DNA of 64,000 bases from 3107 sp965216225 (GTDB lineage Bacteria; Pseudomonadota; Alphaproteobacteria; Rhodobacterales; Rhodobacteraceae): assembly GCA_965216225.1 (NCBI GenBank), contig CBDCFF010000034.1, forward strand, positions 310,001 through 374,000. The letters run 5' to 3'. The translations under genes were made by a program, and so were the position numbers. The notes below the pieces were generated by a model, which searched no databases, was not told the origin of the DNA, and was given only the letters and a program-made list of their open reading frames with translations. This document shows positions 17,810 to 26,200 of this stretch, in pieces (position 1 is the first letter of the stretch; every line of letters starts with the position of its first letter).

Positions 17810-19119
17810 TCCCGTCTCTGAACTCAACCCCTTCAATGATCTCTGGCATGCGGTTGGCGCCGTCGAGCTTTCGCCACTTGGCCTGCGCTGACATCATCAG
17901 CTTGAATGCCATGGCCAACCCGGTCTTGCGGCTCAGGCAGCCTTTGGTTTTGCCGGTGCGGTGGCGGACGGTGGCGAAGGTGCTCTCGATCGGGTTCGTG
18001 GTTCGGATGTGCTTCCAGTGCTCAGCAGGGAAGCCGTAGAAGGAGAGCAGCACAGCCCGGTCTTTGGTCAGTTTCCCAACCGCCTTGTCATATTTCGCGC
18101 CGTAGGTTTCCACGAAGAAATCGAAGGCGGCCCCGGCTTCGGTCTTCGTTTCCGCCTGCCAGATATCATGCAGGTGGCCTTTGGCTTTGGCCTGCACCGA
18201 TTTGGGCATGGCATTGAGAACGTTTCCGGTCTTGTGAACCCAACACCGTTGTTCCCGGGTGCTGCCGAAGACTTCGCGCAGCGCCGCCCAGAACCCCAAG
18301 GCGCCGTCGCCAATGGCCAGATCGGGGGCGTGGGACAGCCCGCGACGCTTGAGATCGAGCAGCAACTCGCGCCAACTCTGCGTGCTTTCACGGTAGCCGT
18401 CGGTGAGCCCCAGAACCTCCTTGCGGCCCCACTCATCCGCGCCGATCAGCACCAGAACGCATTGTTTCTCCTCTTCCATACGCGGTTGGAAATAGACACC
18501 ATCGGCCCAGACATAGACGAAACGCCGGGCGCTGAGATCGCGGCGCTGCCAGCGTTCATACTCCGCCCCCCAGTCCGCTTTCAATCGCGAGATGGTGCTC
18601 GATGAAAGCCCTGCCGCGTTCGGCCCCAACAGCGCCCCAAGAGCCTCCTGGAAGTCGCCCGTGGAAATGCCCTTAAGGTAGAGCCACGGCAGCAGTTCCT
18701 CAATCGATCTGGTCTTGCGCAGCCAAGGCGGCAAGATCGACGAGGCGAAACGGATCTTTTCGTCCACATTGCCCCGGTCCCGCATCCGCGGCACCTTCAC
18801 TGGTACCGGGCCGATGCCGGTCATGACCTCGCGCTCGGGCAGATGACCATGGCGCACCAGCCGCGCACGGCCGTCGTCCGTCACCTCGCGGGCATGGGCG
18901 GCGAGGAGTGTGGCCAATTCCGCTTCCACCGCCTGTTTGAGCAGTTGGCGCGCGCCGGTTTGCAGGATGTCGGTCAGCGGGTCAGACGAAAATCCCGATG
19001 GACCGGGCAACGGCGTGATGGTAGACTTCGTCATGTGGCATATCCTTTTCTCTGCTGAGAATTGCGGCGCGTGAACAACGCCATGATATGCCGCCCATCA
19101 GGGCCATCACCAACTTTCG
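17763..19119 (-). mobile_element. Complete IS256-family insertion sequence (about 1357 bp)
   Basis: The 16-bp terminal inverted repeats are CGAAAGTTGGTGATGG at 17763-17778 and its exact complement at 19104-19119. The flanks GCTATGCC (17755-17762) and GCTATAAC (19120-19127) look like an 8-bp target duplication with two mismatches. The element contains one intact transposase on the minus strand and splits an ankyrin-repeat gene. Confidence 0.85.
17784..19034 (-). CDS. IS256-family transposase
   Basis: 416 residues, intact. The Mutator-like DDE residues are visible in VWADGVYF, LAIGDGALGFW and TTNPIESTFATVRHRT, and CWVHKTGNVLNAMP is a strongly conserved family block. It fills the element whose inverted repeats lie at 17763 and 19119. 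It probably is, or was recently, mobile, since neither the gene nor the ends are damaged. Confidence 0.95.
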   Translation of the reverse strand: MTKSTITPLPGPSGFSSDPLTDILQTGARQLLKQAVEAELATLLAAHAREVTDDGRARLVRHGHLPEREVMTGIGPVPVKVPRMRDRGNVDEKIRFASSILPPWLRKTRSIEELLPWLYLKGISTGDFQEALGALLGPNAAGLSSSTISRLKADWGAEYERWQRRDLSARRFVYVWADGVYFQPRMEEEKQCVLVLIGADEWGRKEVLGLTDGYRESTQSWRELLLDLKRRGLSHAPDLAIGDGALGFWAALREVFGSTREQRCWVHKTGNVLNAMPKSVQAKAKGHLHDIWQAETKTEAGAAFDFFVETYGAKYDKAVGKLTKDRAVLLSFYGFPAEHWKHIRTTNPIESTFATVRHRTGKTKGCLSRKTGLAMAFKLMMSAQAKWRKLDGANRMPEIIEGVEFRDGIKQIHHAA

Positions 19120-19120
19120 G

Positions 19121-19463
19121 CTATAACTCTGCAGGTGCGGATGTTGGGGCAAGCTGGGCCGGCTTAACCCCGTTGCATAATGCTGCGAGATTGGGCAAAC
19201 CGGAGATTATTCGCTTGTTGCTCAATGCGGGCGCAAACATTGAGGGAAGGGACGAGCATGGCCGGACCCCGCTGCATAGTGCTGCTTCCAATATCTACTA
19301 CCCAAAGGTGATCCTCACTCTGTTGGCTGCGGGGGCAGATGTAAATGCACGGGATGAAGATGGCGCTACCCCCCTGTTCCATGCTGTGGAATACGCCATC
19401 CCGCTCCCGGAGTATGGCAGACCGGAGATTATTCGCTTGTTGAAAGAGGCAGGCGGAAAGTGA
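19121..19463 (+). pseudogene. Ankyrin-repeat protein, 3' part after IS256-type element
   Basis: After the element the frame reads SAGADVGASWAGLTPLHNAA, then three ankyrin units (GRTPLHSAASNIYYPKVILT, DGATPLFHAVEY) and ends LLKEAGGK. Precise removal of the element using the shared GCTAT would leave the two halves one base out of frame, and both carry an AGA(E/D) turn at the junction. So some ankyrin sequence was lost or altered in addition to the insertion. An upstream ATG at 19062 lies inside the element and is unlikely to be natural. Confidence 0.7.
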
Positions 19464-19465
19464 CG

Positions 19466-19488
19466 ATCCCGAAGCGCGGCCTTGCGGG
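19466..19488. repeat. 23-bp direct repeat, right copy
   Basis: Perfect copy of 17238-17260. It lies between the ankyrin stop (19461-19463) and the stop codon of the convergent dehydrogenase (19489-19491). Confidence 0.9.
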
Positions 19489-20421
19489 TCAATATCCCAT
19501 GTCCCGGTCCACGAGATAAAGCAGCGGTTCCCCGGCCAGATCGCGCCGCAGATTCTCTGCGATGATGTCAGAGGCGCTGTCGGCGCGGGTTTCGGCGGCG
19601 ATGTGCGGGGTGACGGTGACATTCGGATGCGCCCAATAGGGATGATCCGCAGGCAGGGGTTCGGCCCGGAACACATCCAGCGTGGCATGGGCGATCCGTC
19701 CGCTGTCCAGCGCCCCGAGCAGCGCATCGTCGTCAATCAGCGAACCGCGGCCGGGGTTCAGGATGCGCGCGCCCGCCGGCATCATGGCCAGGGTTTCGTC
19801 ATTCAGAAGATCGGTCGTCGCCGGGGTGTCGGGAAGCAGAAGAACCAGAATTTCCGAGCGGCGCAGAACCTTCGCCAGCCCGCCTTTGCCGGTATGGCGC
19901 CCGACACCCGGAATGGATTTTTCCGTCCGGCTCCAGCCCAGAACATCGAAACCCAGCCCCCTGAGCGCAGAGGCGCAGGCGCTGCCGAGCGATCCCGTCC
20001 CGAGAATCCCGACCGTGCGTTCGCGGGCAAGCGGCGGCACATGCGCCCGCCACACCGGGGCGGTTCGGCAGATGTCAATGTCCATGTCCAGATGATAGCG
20101 CAGCACATGGCCCGCCACCCATTCGGTCATGCCCTGCGCCAGACCGGTATCCACCATCCGGGTCAGCGGGACCGTCAGCGTCCGATTGCCGACGATCCGC
20201 TCAACCCCGGCCCAGAGGCTCAGGACTGCCCGCAGCCTTGCAAACGGGCTGAAGTCCCGAACCGGCCCATTCGGCGCAAAGACGATATAGTCAACCTCGT
20301 CCGGCGGCAGATCGGGGGAAATCGCCGCCTCGACGCCCCTGTCGGCGCAGGCGCGCGCAAGTTGCGGTCGATACTCATCCCAGCGGTCGGGACGACCGGC
20401 AAAAAGCACATTGACTGTCAT
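19489..20421 (-). CDS. 2-hydroxyacid dehydrogenase, glyoxylate/hydroxypyruvate reductase A-like
   Basis: 310 residues of the D-isomer-specific 2-hydroxyacid dehydrogenase fold. The NAD(P)-binding motif is GILGTGSLGSACA, followed by GWSRTEK (the Ser-Arg favours NADPH), then ILNPGRGSLIDDDAL and a catalytic His in VTPHIAAET. This matches the GhrA branch, which reduces glyoxylate and hydroxypyruvate. It starts 3 bp after the rodA stop, so it is probably the last gene of the mre operon transcript, although it has no obvious shape function. The substrate is inferred from family only. Confidence 0.85.
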   Translation of the reverse strand: MTVNVLFAGRPDRWDEYRPQLARACADRGVEAAISPDLPPDEVDYIVFAPNGPVRDFSPFARLRAVLSLWAGVERIVGNRTLTVPLTRMVDTGLAQGMTEWVAGHVLRYHLDMDIDICRTAPVWRAHVPPLARERTVGILGTGSLGSACASALRGLGFDVLGWSRTEKSIPGVGRHTGKGGLAKVLRRSEILVLLLPDTPATTDLLNDETLAMMPAGARILNPGRGSLIDDDALLGALDSGRIAHATLDVFRAEPLPADHPYWAHPNVTVTPHIAAETRADSASDIIAENLRRDLAGEPLLYLVDRDMGY

Positions 20422-20424
20422 GGA

Positions 20425-21564
20425 TCACCTCGGCCTGTGAACATGGGCGCTTTGCACCAGTCCGAAGGCAATCAGCAGCACCAGCATTGCCGATCCGCCA
20501 TAGGAAACCAGCGGCAGCGGAACGCCCACCACCGGAACCATGCCCATCACCATCGACATGTTGACGGCGAAGTACAGAAACAGCGTGGAGCCGATGCCGA
20601 TCGTCAGAAGCGATGCAAACCGGTCGCGATTGCGCATGGCCGACACGGCGCAGAACACCAGAATCAGCGCATAAAGGCCCAGAAGGGTCATGCCGCCGAT
20701 GAATCCGAATTCCTCTGCCAGCGTGGTGAAGATGAAATCGGTATGTTTCTCGGGCAGGAAGTTCAGCCGCGATTGCGTCCCCTGCATGAACCCGCGCCCG
20801 GACCAGCCGCCGGAGCCAAGCGCGATCTTGGATTGCGTGATGTGGTATCCGGCCCCCAAAGGATCGCTGGCCGGATCAAGGAACGTGTCGATCCGGCGGT
20901 ACTGGTAATCCTCCAGAAACTGCCATTCGGCGCCCCGCGTTCTGAACACGGCCGTCACCAGGCCCCCGGCAATCGCAATGACCGCGCCAAAGTAATACCA
21001 GCTTACCCCGGCCACGAACATGACAATGCCGCCGCCGGCGACCAGCAGAATTGCGGTGCCCAGATCGGGCTGCCTCAGTACCAGAAATGTCGGGATCATC
21101 ACCAGCACAAGCGGGATGAACACCCACAGCGGGCGCGAGACCTTGCGAATATCCAGCCAGTCGTAATAAGCCGCAAGGATCATGACCAGCGTGATCTTGG
21201 TCAGTTCCGAGGGTTGCAGGCGCATGAAGCCCAGATCGACCCAGCGCTGCGCACCCATGCCGACCATGCCGAAAAGTTCCACGGCAATCAGCAATCCCAG
21301 CGATCCCAGATAGGCGATCCCCGCCATGTTGCGCCAGAACCAGATCGGCGCCATGCCGATCAGCACCATCAGCGCCATTCCGGTGACGAACCGCTTCATC
21401 TGCGGTTCCGCCCAGCGGTCCACCGTGCCGCCTGCCACGGAGTAGAGCATCAGAAACCCGAACCCGGCGACAGGGATCAGCAACAGGATGATCGGCCAGT
21501 TCAGATACAGGAGCTTGCGAAAGCCGGTGGGGACATGTCTGACCTGTGACTCAAGATAGCTCAT
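20425..21564 (-). CDS. rodA: Rod-shape determining peptidoglycan glycosyltransferase RodA
   Basis: The start at 21564 (MSYLESQVRHVPTGFRKLLY) overlaps the mrdA stop by 4 bp; the longer open frame upstream is not homologous. 379 residues with about ten membrane segments. SEDS-family motifs include YLGSLGLLIAVELFGMVGMG with AQRW, then LQPSELTK (conserved Glu) and the late PLPLVSYGGSAM. It polymerises lipid II glycan strands with PBP2 during cell elongation. Confidence 0.94.
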   Translation of the reverse strand: MSYLESQVRHVPTGFRKLLYLNWPIILLLIPVAGFGFLMLYSVAGGTVDRWAEPQMKRFVTGMALMVLIGMAPIWFWRNMAGIAYLGSLGLLIAVELFGMVGMGAQRWVDLGFMRLQPSELTKITLVMILAAYYDWLDIRKVSRPLWVFIPLVLVMIPTFLVLRQPDLGTAILLVAGGGIVMFVAGVSWYYFGAVIAIAGGLVTAVFRTRGAEWQFLEDYQYRRIDTFLDPASDPLGAGYHITQSKIALGSGGWSGRGFMQGTQSRLNFLPEKHTDFIFTTLAEEFGFIGGMTLLGLYALILVFCAVSAMRNRDRFASLLTIGIGSTLFLYFAVNMSMVMGMVPVVGVPLPLVSYGGSAMLVLLIAFGLVQSAHVHRPR

Positions 21565-23480
21565 GCGCGGCCTCTTTGGCGTTGCAGGGTGGCGGGGTCG
21601 CGCAGGGGCAGGGTTTTCTGCATCTCCCGCACCCGTTCGCGATCCTTGGCGGGATAGGCTTCCGGCGGCGGATAACCGCCATAGAGCGCTTGCAGCATGA
21701 CATCGCGGGCAATGGGGGCCGCCACGCCCGACCCGCTGCCGCCATGTTCCACGACGACCGAGACCGCATATTTCGGCGCCTCGAACGGCGCGAAACAGAT
21801 GAAAAGCGCATGATCGCGCTGTTCCCACGGCACGTCCTGATTGCGGACGCGGACACTGCGGACCTGACTGGTGCCGGTCTTGCCCGCCATGCGATAGGCA
21901 TCCTCGACAATGCGCGAGCCATAGGCAGTTCCGCGCCAGCTGTTGGAAACATCGTACATGGCCTGACGGACCCGGCGCAGCACGTTTTCGTCAAGACCGG
22001 TCGGCGCGCCCCCTTCAACGGGTTTTTCGACACCGTTGACGGACCTGACAAGCCGGGGCATGATCGTCCGGCCGGTGGCCAGGCGCGCCGCCATGATCGC
22101 CAGTTGCAGCGGAGAGGCCAGCACATCCCCCTGACCGATGGCGGCGTTCAGCGTATCCCCCGCCCGCCAGGGCTCTCCGCGGGTTTCCAGTTTCCATGCC
22201 TGTGTCGGCATCAGGCCGGGATTCACCGCCGACATCGGCAGGTCGAATTTCCGGCCAAGCCCCAGGCGCACCGCCATTTCGCTGATCCTGTCGATGCCCA
22301 CCCTCTGGGAAAGGTTGTAGAAGTAGACATCGCAGGATTGCTCCAGGCTCCTGTTCATATCCACATGGCCATGTCCGCCGCGTTTCCAGCAGTGAAACCG
22401 GCGGCGGCCCAGTTGCAGGTGGCCGGGGCACCAGACGGTTTCCTCCGGTCTTGCGACTCCGGCTTCCAGCGCCGCCAGCGCGGTGATGATCTTGAATGTG
22501 GAGCCGGGCGGATAAGCGCCCTGCGCGGCCTTGCCGACCAGCGGGCGATACCTGTTTTCCGTCAGTTCGCGATAATCGGAAACCGAAATGCCGCGCACGA
22601 ACTTGTTCGGATCGAAGGACGGGGCAGAGACCGCCGTCAGGATGTCGCCGGTCTGCGCGTCCAGAACCACCACGGCGGCGCTTTCGCCTTCCAGCCGGGC
22701 AAGGGTAAAGTTCTGCAACGCCGAGTCCAGGGTCAATTGCAGCGCCGCGCCGGATTCTCCGTCGATGCGGTCAAGCTCGCGCATCACGCGGCCACTTGCA
22801 TTGACCTCGATCCGGCGGGATCCGGCCTTGCCACGCAGTTCATGTTCCAGCTTCGCCTCCACCCCGCTCTTGCCGATCTGAAAGCGCGGGATTTGCAACA
22901 GCGGGTCGGGGTCGTTCAGCCTGCCCAGGTCATAATCGCTGACCGGGCCGACATAACCCACCACATGGGCCATGTCCGGGCCGATGGGATATTTGCGCGA
23001 CAGGCCGACCTCTGTCGTGATGCCGGGCAGGGCGGGGGCGTTCACGGCGATGATCGAGACCTCTTCCCAGCTCAGCAGATCCTTGACGGTCACTGGCACA
23101 AAGGGGCTGCGGCGGGATATTTCGCGCTGCGTCCGCTCCAGATCGTACTCGCTCAGCGGGATGAGTTGCGCAAGGCGGGCCAGAACCGCTTTCACATCGC
23201 CTGCATCCTCCCGCACCATGACGACCCTGTAGTTTTGCACGTTGATGGCAAGTTGCAGCCCGTTGCGATCGAAGATCATGCCGCGCGCCGGGGGGACGAG
23301 GCGAATGTTGATCCGGTTTTCCTCTGCCAGAAGCCGGTATTCCGCTGCCTGCTCGACCTGTAGATAGCGCATTCGCATAGCGAGTATCCCGGCAAAACCA
23401 AGCTGGAGGCCGCCCAGAATCAGCGTTCGCCGCGAAATGCGGCGCTGACTTTCCAGCGTATCCCCAAGCGTGCGCATCAT
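21561..23480 (-). CDS. mrdA: Penicillin-binding protein 2 (elongation transpeptidase)
   Basis: 639 residues from the tandem ATG at 23480, which overlaps the mreD stop. The N-terminal signal-anchor helix (TLILGGLQLGFAGILAMRMR) is followed by the PBP dimerisation domain (PARGMIFDRNG) and the transpeptidase domain with STFK (Ser327, Lys330), SCD (in EQSCDVYF) and KTGTSQ. It cross-links peptidoglycan in the elongasome with RodA, MreC and MreD, all encoded in this operon. Longer upstream starts would run into mreD and are not credible. Confidence 0.95.
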   Translation of the reverse strand: MMRTLGDTLESQRRISRRTLILGGLQLGFAGILAMRMRYLQVEQAAEYRLLAEENRINIRLVPPARGMIFDRNGLQLAINVQNYRVVMVREDAGDVKAVLARLAQLIPLSEYDLERTQREISRRSPFVPVTVKDLLSWEEVSIIAVNAPALPGITTEVGLSRKYPIGPDMAHVVGYVGPVSDYDLGRLNDPDPLLQIPRFQIGKSGVEAKLEHELRGKAGSRRIEVNASGRVMRELDRIDGESGAALQLTLDSALQNFTLARLEGESAAVVVLDAQTGDILTAVSAPSFDPNKFVRGISVSDYRELTENRYRPLVGKAAQGAYPPGSTFKIITALAALEAGVARPEETVWCPGHLQLGRRRFHCWKRGGHGHVDMNRSLEQSCDVYFYNLSQRVGIDRISEMAVRLGLGRKFDLPMSAVNPGLMPTQAWKLETRGEPWRAGDTLNAAIGQGDVLASPLQLAIMAARLATGRTIMPRLVRSVNGVEKPVEGGAPTGLDENVLRRVRQAMYDVSNSWRGTAYGSRIVEDAYRMAGKTGTSQVRSVRVRNQDVPWEQRDHALFICFAPFEAPKYAVSVVVEHGGSGSGVAAPIARDVMLQALYGGYPPPEAYPAKDRERVREMQKTLPLRDPATLQRQRGRA

Positions 23481-24016
23481 GGCATGGCCCTCCTGCTCTC
23501 GGGGTCTTGCGGGCGCGTCCTGGTCACGCCGAACAGCAGCCGGGAAACGCCGACGACGACCGGATAGGCCAGAACGGTCATCGCGAACTGCATGATCGAC
23601 GGCCACAAGGCGGGCGGCGTCACAAGCACCAGCATCAGCAGAACGCGATTGGCGAACAGCGTTGCAAGGATCACGATGCCGACCATCGCCCATTCGACCG
23701 GAAAAGGCGCGTCGCGCATGAAGGGGGACCGGCTGCGCAGGAACTCGCACCCCAGAACCGCCAGCGCTGCAAAAAGGCCGGGCGGGCGCTGCAACAGCAT
23801 GTCCGAAAGCAGGAAAACGAAAGCCACAAGAAGCGCGGGAACACAGGCCGGACGCCGTATGGCCCAGGCATAGGTCAGGCACAGGATCAGGTCCGGCGTT
23901 GCCCGGCGCGGCGATTCGATCTGCAACGGCAACAGGTGAAAGAACAGCAGGGCGGCAATGAGCCCCGCATAAAACAGGCGAAAGCCCCACAGGCGCGCGA
24001 CAACGGGATCAACCAT
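23477..24016 (-). CDS. mreD: Rod shape-determining protein MreD
   Basis: The start at 24016 (MVDPVVARLWGFRLFYAGLI) gives 179 residues, typical of alphaproteobacterial MreD, with about five hydrophobic segments. It overlaps the mreC stop by 8 bp and the mrdA start by 4 bp. The family is poorly conserved, so identification rests on topology, length and the invariant position between mreC and mrdA. A P-rich second helix (LPLQIESPRRATPDLILCLT) also fits. Confidence 0.9.
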   Translation of the reverse strand: MVDPVVARLWGFRLFYAGLIAALLFFHLLPLQIESPRRATPDLILCLTYAWAIRRPACVPALLVAFVFLLSDMLLQRPPGLFAALAVLGCEFLRSRSPFMRDAPFPVEWAMVGIVILATLFANRVLLMLVLVTPPALWPSIMQFAMTVLAYPVVVGVSRLLFGVTRTRPQDPESRRAMP

Positions 24017-24938
24017 CGCCACCAGCCCCTTCAGGCGGGCCGGTTGTTTCTTGCGGAATGCCCGAGGCCGGCGGCGCCCTGGGCGGCAACAGCAATCCGC
24101 CCGCGTCGTCGATGCGTTCGCTTTCATGGCTGCGCAGAACGCGCAAAAACTCCAGCCGGTGATAATCGGCGGCAAGAATCACCCGCAGGTGCCGGTCGGG
24201 GCCCTGGGCGACCTGTCCGACCAGCAGGCCGGGCGGAAAGACGCCGCCATCGCCGGAAGACACCACCCGGTCGCCGGGGCGAATATCCTCGGGCCGCTCC
24301 GGAAGTTCCAGCCGGGGCGCGTCGGAGTTGTCTCCGGACAACAGCGCGGTCTGGCCGGTGGGTTGAATCCTGACCGGGATGCGGCTGTTGGAATCGGTCA
24401 GCAGGATCACCCTGGAGGTTGTGTCGCCAACCCCCGATATTCGCCCGACGACACCTATCCCGTCCATCGTCACCCAGCCGTTCCGGATGCCGTCCCGCGC
24501 CCCCACGTTCAGCAGGACCGACCGCCGGAACGGAGAGCCACTGTCAGCCATCACGACGCCGGTGACATAGGTCAGGCGCGGGTCGGACTGCACATTGTTC
24601 AACTCCAGCAGCCGGGCGTTTTTCTGCTCCAGTTGAAGCGCCGCCTCTTTCCAGGCTTTCATCTGTTGCAGTTCGCGCCGCAGGTCTTGATTCTGCTGGT
24701 AAATCCGCTGATAGCTCTGGAAATCCGACAGCATGTTGGCGAAAGCCGTGACCGGGGCCATCGCCCAGTTCAGGTTCGGCACGATGCGGTCGATCACCCC
24801 GGTCCGGAACCGTTCCATGCGCGGGTTGTCGATGCGCCAGACCACAAACATGACCAGCAGGGAAAACACCAGCAATCCGATCAGGATGCGCCGGATCGGG
24901 CGTGTGTAATAATCGCCTCGGCCTCGGTCTCTGGCCAT
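24009..24938 (-). CDS. mreC: Rod shape-determining protein MreC
   Basis: 309 residues. A short cytoplasmic Arg-rich N-terminus precedes one membrane helix (ILIGLLVFSLLVMFVVW), a coiled coil (about 75-115, LRRELQQMKAWKEAALQLEQ) and the periplasmic double beta-barrel core containing YVTGVVMADSGSPFRRSVLL, GRISGVGDTTSRVILLTD and GDRVVSSGDGGVFPPGLLVG. It is the elongasome scaffold that activates PBP2. It begins 26 bp after the mreB stop. Confidence 0.94.
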   Translation of the reverse strand: MARDRGRGDYYTRPIRRILIGLLVFSLLVMFVVWRIDNPRMERFRTGVIDRIVPNLNWAMAPVTAFANMLSDFQSYQRIYQQNQDLRRELQQMKAWKEAALQLEQKNARLLELNNVQSDPRLTYVTGVVMADSGSPFRRSVLLNVGARDGIRNGWVTMDGIGVVGRISGVGDTTSRVILLTDSNSRIPVRIQPTGQTALLSGDNSDAPRLELPERPEDIRPGDRVVSSGDGGVFPPGLLVGQVAQGPDRHLRVILAADYHRLEFLRVLRSHESERIDDAGGLLLPPRAPPASGIPQETTGPPEGAGGDG

Positions 24939-24964
24939 GTCGCGCCCCGTTCTTCTGATCAGGG

Positions 24965-26005
24965 TCAGCTGTCGTAGTCTATCACATGCCGCAGCTGTTT
25001 TTCATATTCCAGCGCCTTGCCGGTGCCAAGCGCCACGCAGTTCAGCGGTTCATTGGCGACAGATACGGCCAGCCCGGTGCGTTCGCGCAGCGCCAGATCC
25101 AGATCGCCCAGCAACGCCCCGCCACCGGTCAGCATCACGCCGCGATCCACAATATCCGAGGCCAGATCCGGGGGCGTCGCCTCCAGCGCGATCATGACCG
25201 CCTCGCAGATCTGCTGCACGGGTTCGGTCAATGCTTCCGCCACCTGCGCCTGATTGATCTCGACCTCTTTCGGGATACCTTTCAAAAGGTTGCGGCCGCG
25301 TATCTGGATGGACAGGCCGCGTCCGTTATCCGGCATCCGGGCGGTGCCGATCATCGTCTTCGTCCGTTCGGACGTGGATTCACCGATCAACAGATTATGC
25401 TGACGGCGCAAATAGCTGATGATGGCTTCATCCATCCGGTCGCCGCCAATGCGAACCGATTGTGCGTAGACAATATCGCCCATCGACAGAACCGCAACCT
25501 CGGTCGTGCCGCCACCGATGTCAACGACCATCGAACCGGTGGGGTCGGTGATTCGCATCCCCGCCCCGATCGCCGCGGCGATCGGCTCTGCAATCAGCCC
25601 GGCGCGGCGGGCGCCCGCGGACAGAACCGACTGCCGGATCGCGCGCCTTTCAACCGGGGTCGAACCATGGGGAACACAGACGATGATCTTGGGCTTGGAG
25701 AAGGTGGAGCGGCGATGCACCTTGCGAATGAAATGCTTGATCATCTCTTCGGCGGTGGCGAAATCGGCAATGACGCCTTCACGCATGGGCCGGATTGCCT
25801 CGATGGAGCCCGGGGTGCGGCCCAGCATCAGCTTGGCGTCTTCGCCGATGGCAAGCACTTTCTTCACGCCGTCCTTGACGCTATAGGCCACCACGGAAGG
25901 TTCGTTCAGTATGATGCCGCGCCCCTTCACGTAAACCAGCGTGTTTGCCGTGCCGAGGTCGATGGCCATGTCGGCCGAGAAAATACCGCCAAATCCGTTG
26001 AACAT
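24965..26005 (-). CDS. mreB: Actin-like rod shape protein MreB
   Basis: The start at 26005 (MFNGFGGIFSADMAIDLGTA) gives 346 residues, the normal length. Actin-fold nucleotide-binding motifs are DLGTANTLVYVKG (phosphate 1), VVDIGGGTTEVAV (phosphate 2) and LTGGGALLGDLD (adenosine). It forms membrane filaments that orient elongation. It is the first gene of mreB-mreC-mreD-mrdA-rodA, so the promoter should lie in 26006-26200. The open frame continues upstream but without homology. Confidence 0.96.
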   Translation of the reverse strand: MFNGFGGIFSADMAIDLGTANTLVYVKGRGIILNEPSVVAYSVKDGVKKVLAIGEDAKLMLGRTPGSIEAIRPMREGVIADFATAEEMIKHFIRKVHRRSTFSKPKIIVCVPHGSTPVERRAIRQSVLSAGARRAGLIAEPIAAAIGAGMRITDPTGSMVVDIGGGTTEVAVLSMGDIVYAQSVRIGGDRMDEAIISYLRRQHNLLIGESTSERTKTMIGTARMPDNGRGLSIQIRGRNLLKGIPKEVEINQAQVAEALTEPVQQICEAVMIALEATPPDLASDIVDRGVMLTGGGALLGDLDLALRERTGLAVSVANEPLNCVALGTGKALEYEKQLRHVIDYDS

Positions 26006-26200
26006 GGACTGAGTTGCCCCTTCAGTATGCGATCTGCGCCCTGCGCGCGGGCCATACCCGGCCAAATCGCGGGTTTTATGATCCCATGACGCAGGACAGT
26101 AAAGAGGGCTTGCGCATATTCTGCGCTTTCGCAGCAAAAGACTGCCGATCCGCCATGTAATCCGTCGGAAACCGGACATGGCGCGTCATGGCGCGTCCCG

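Noticed and set aside
21546..23363. 605-codon plus-strand open frame over mrdA
   Set aside because: Antisense to a canonical PBP2 gene with all catalytic motifs; composition is shadow-like.
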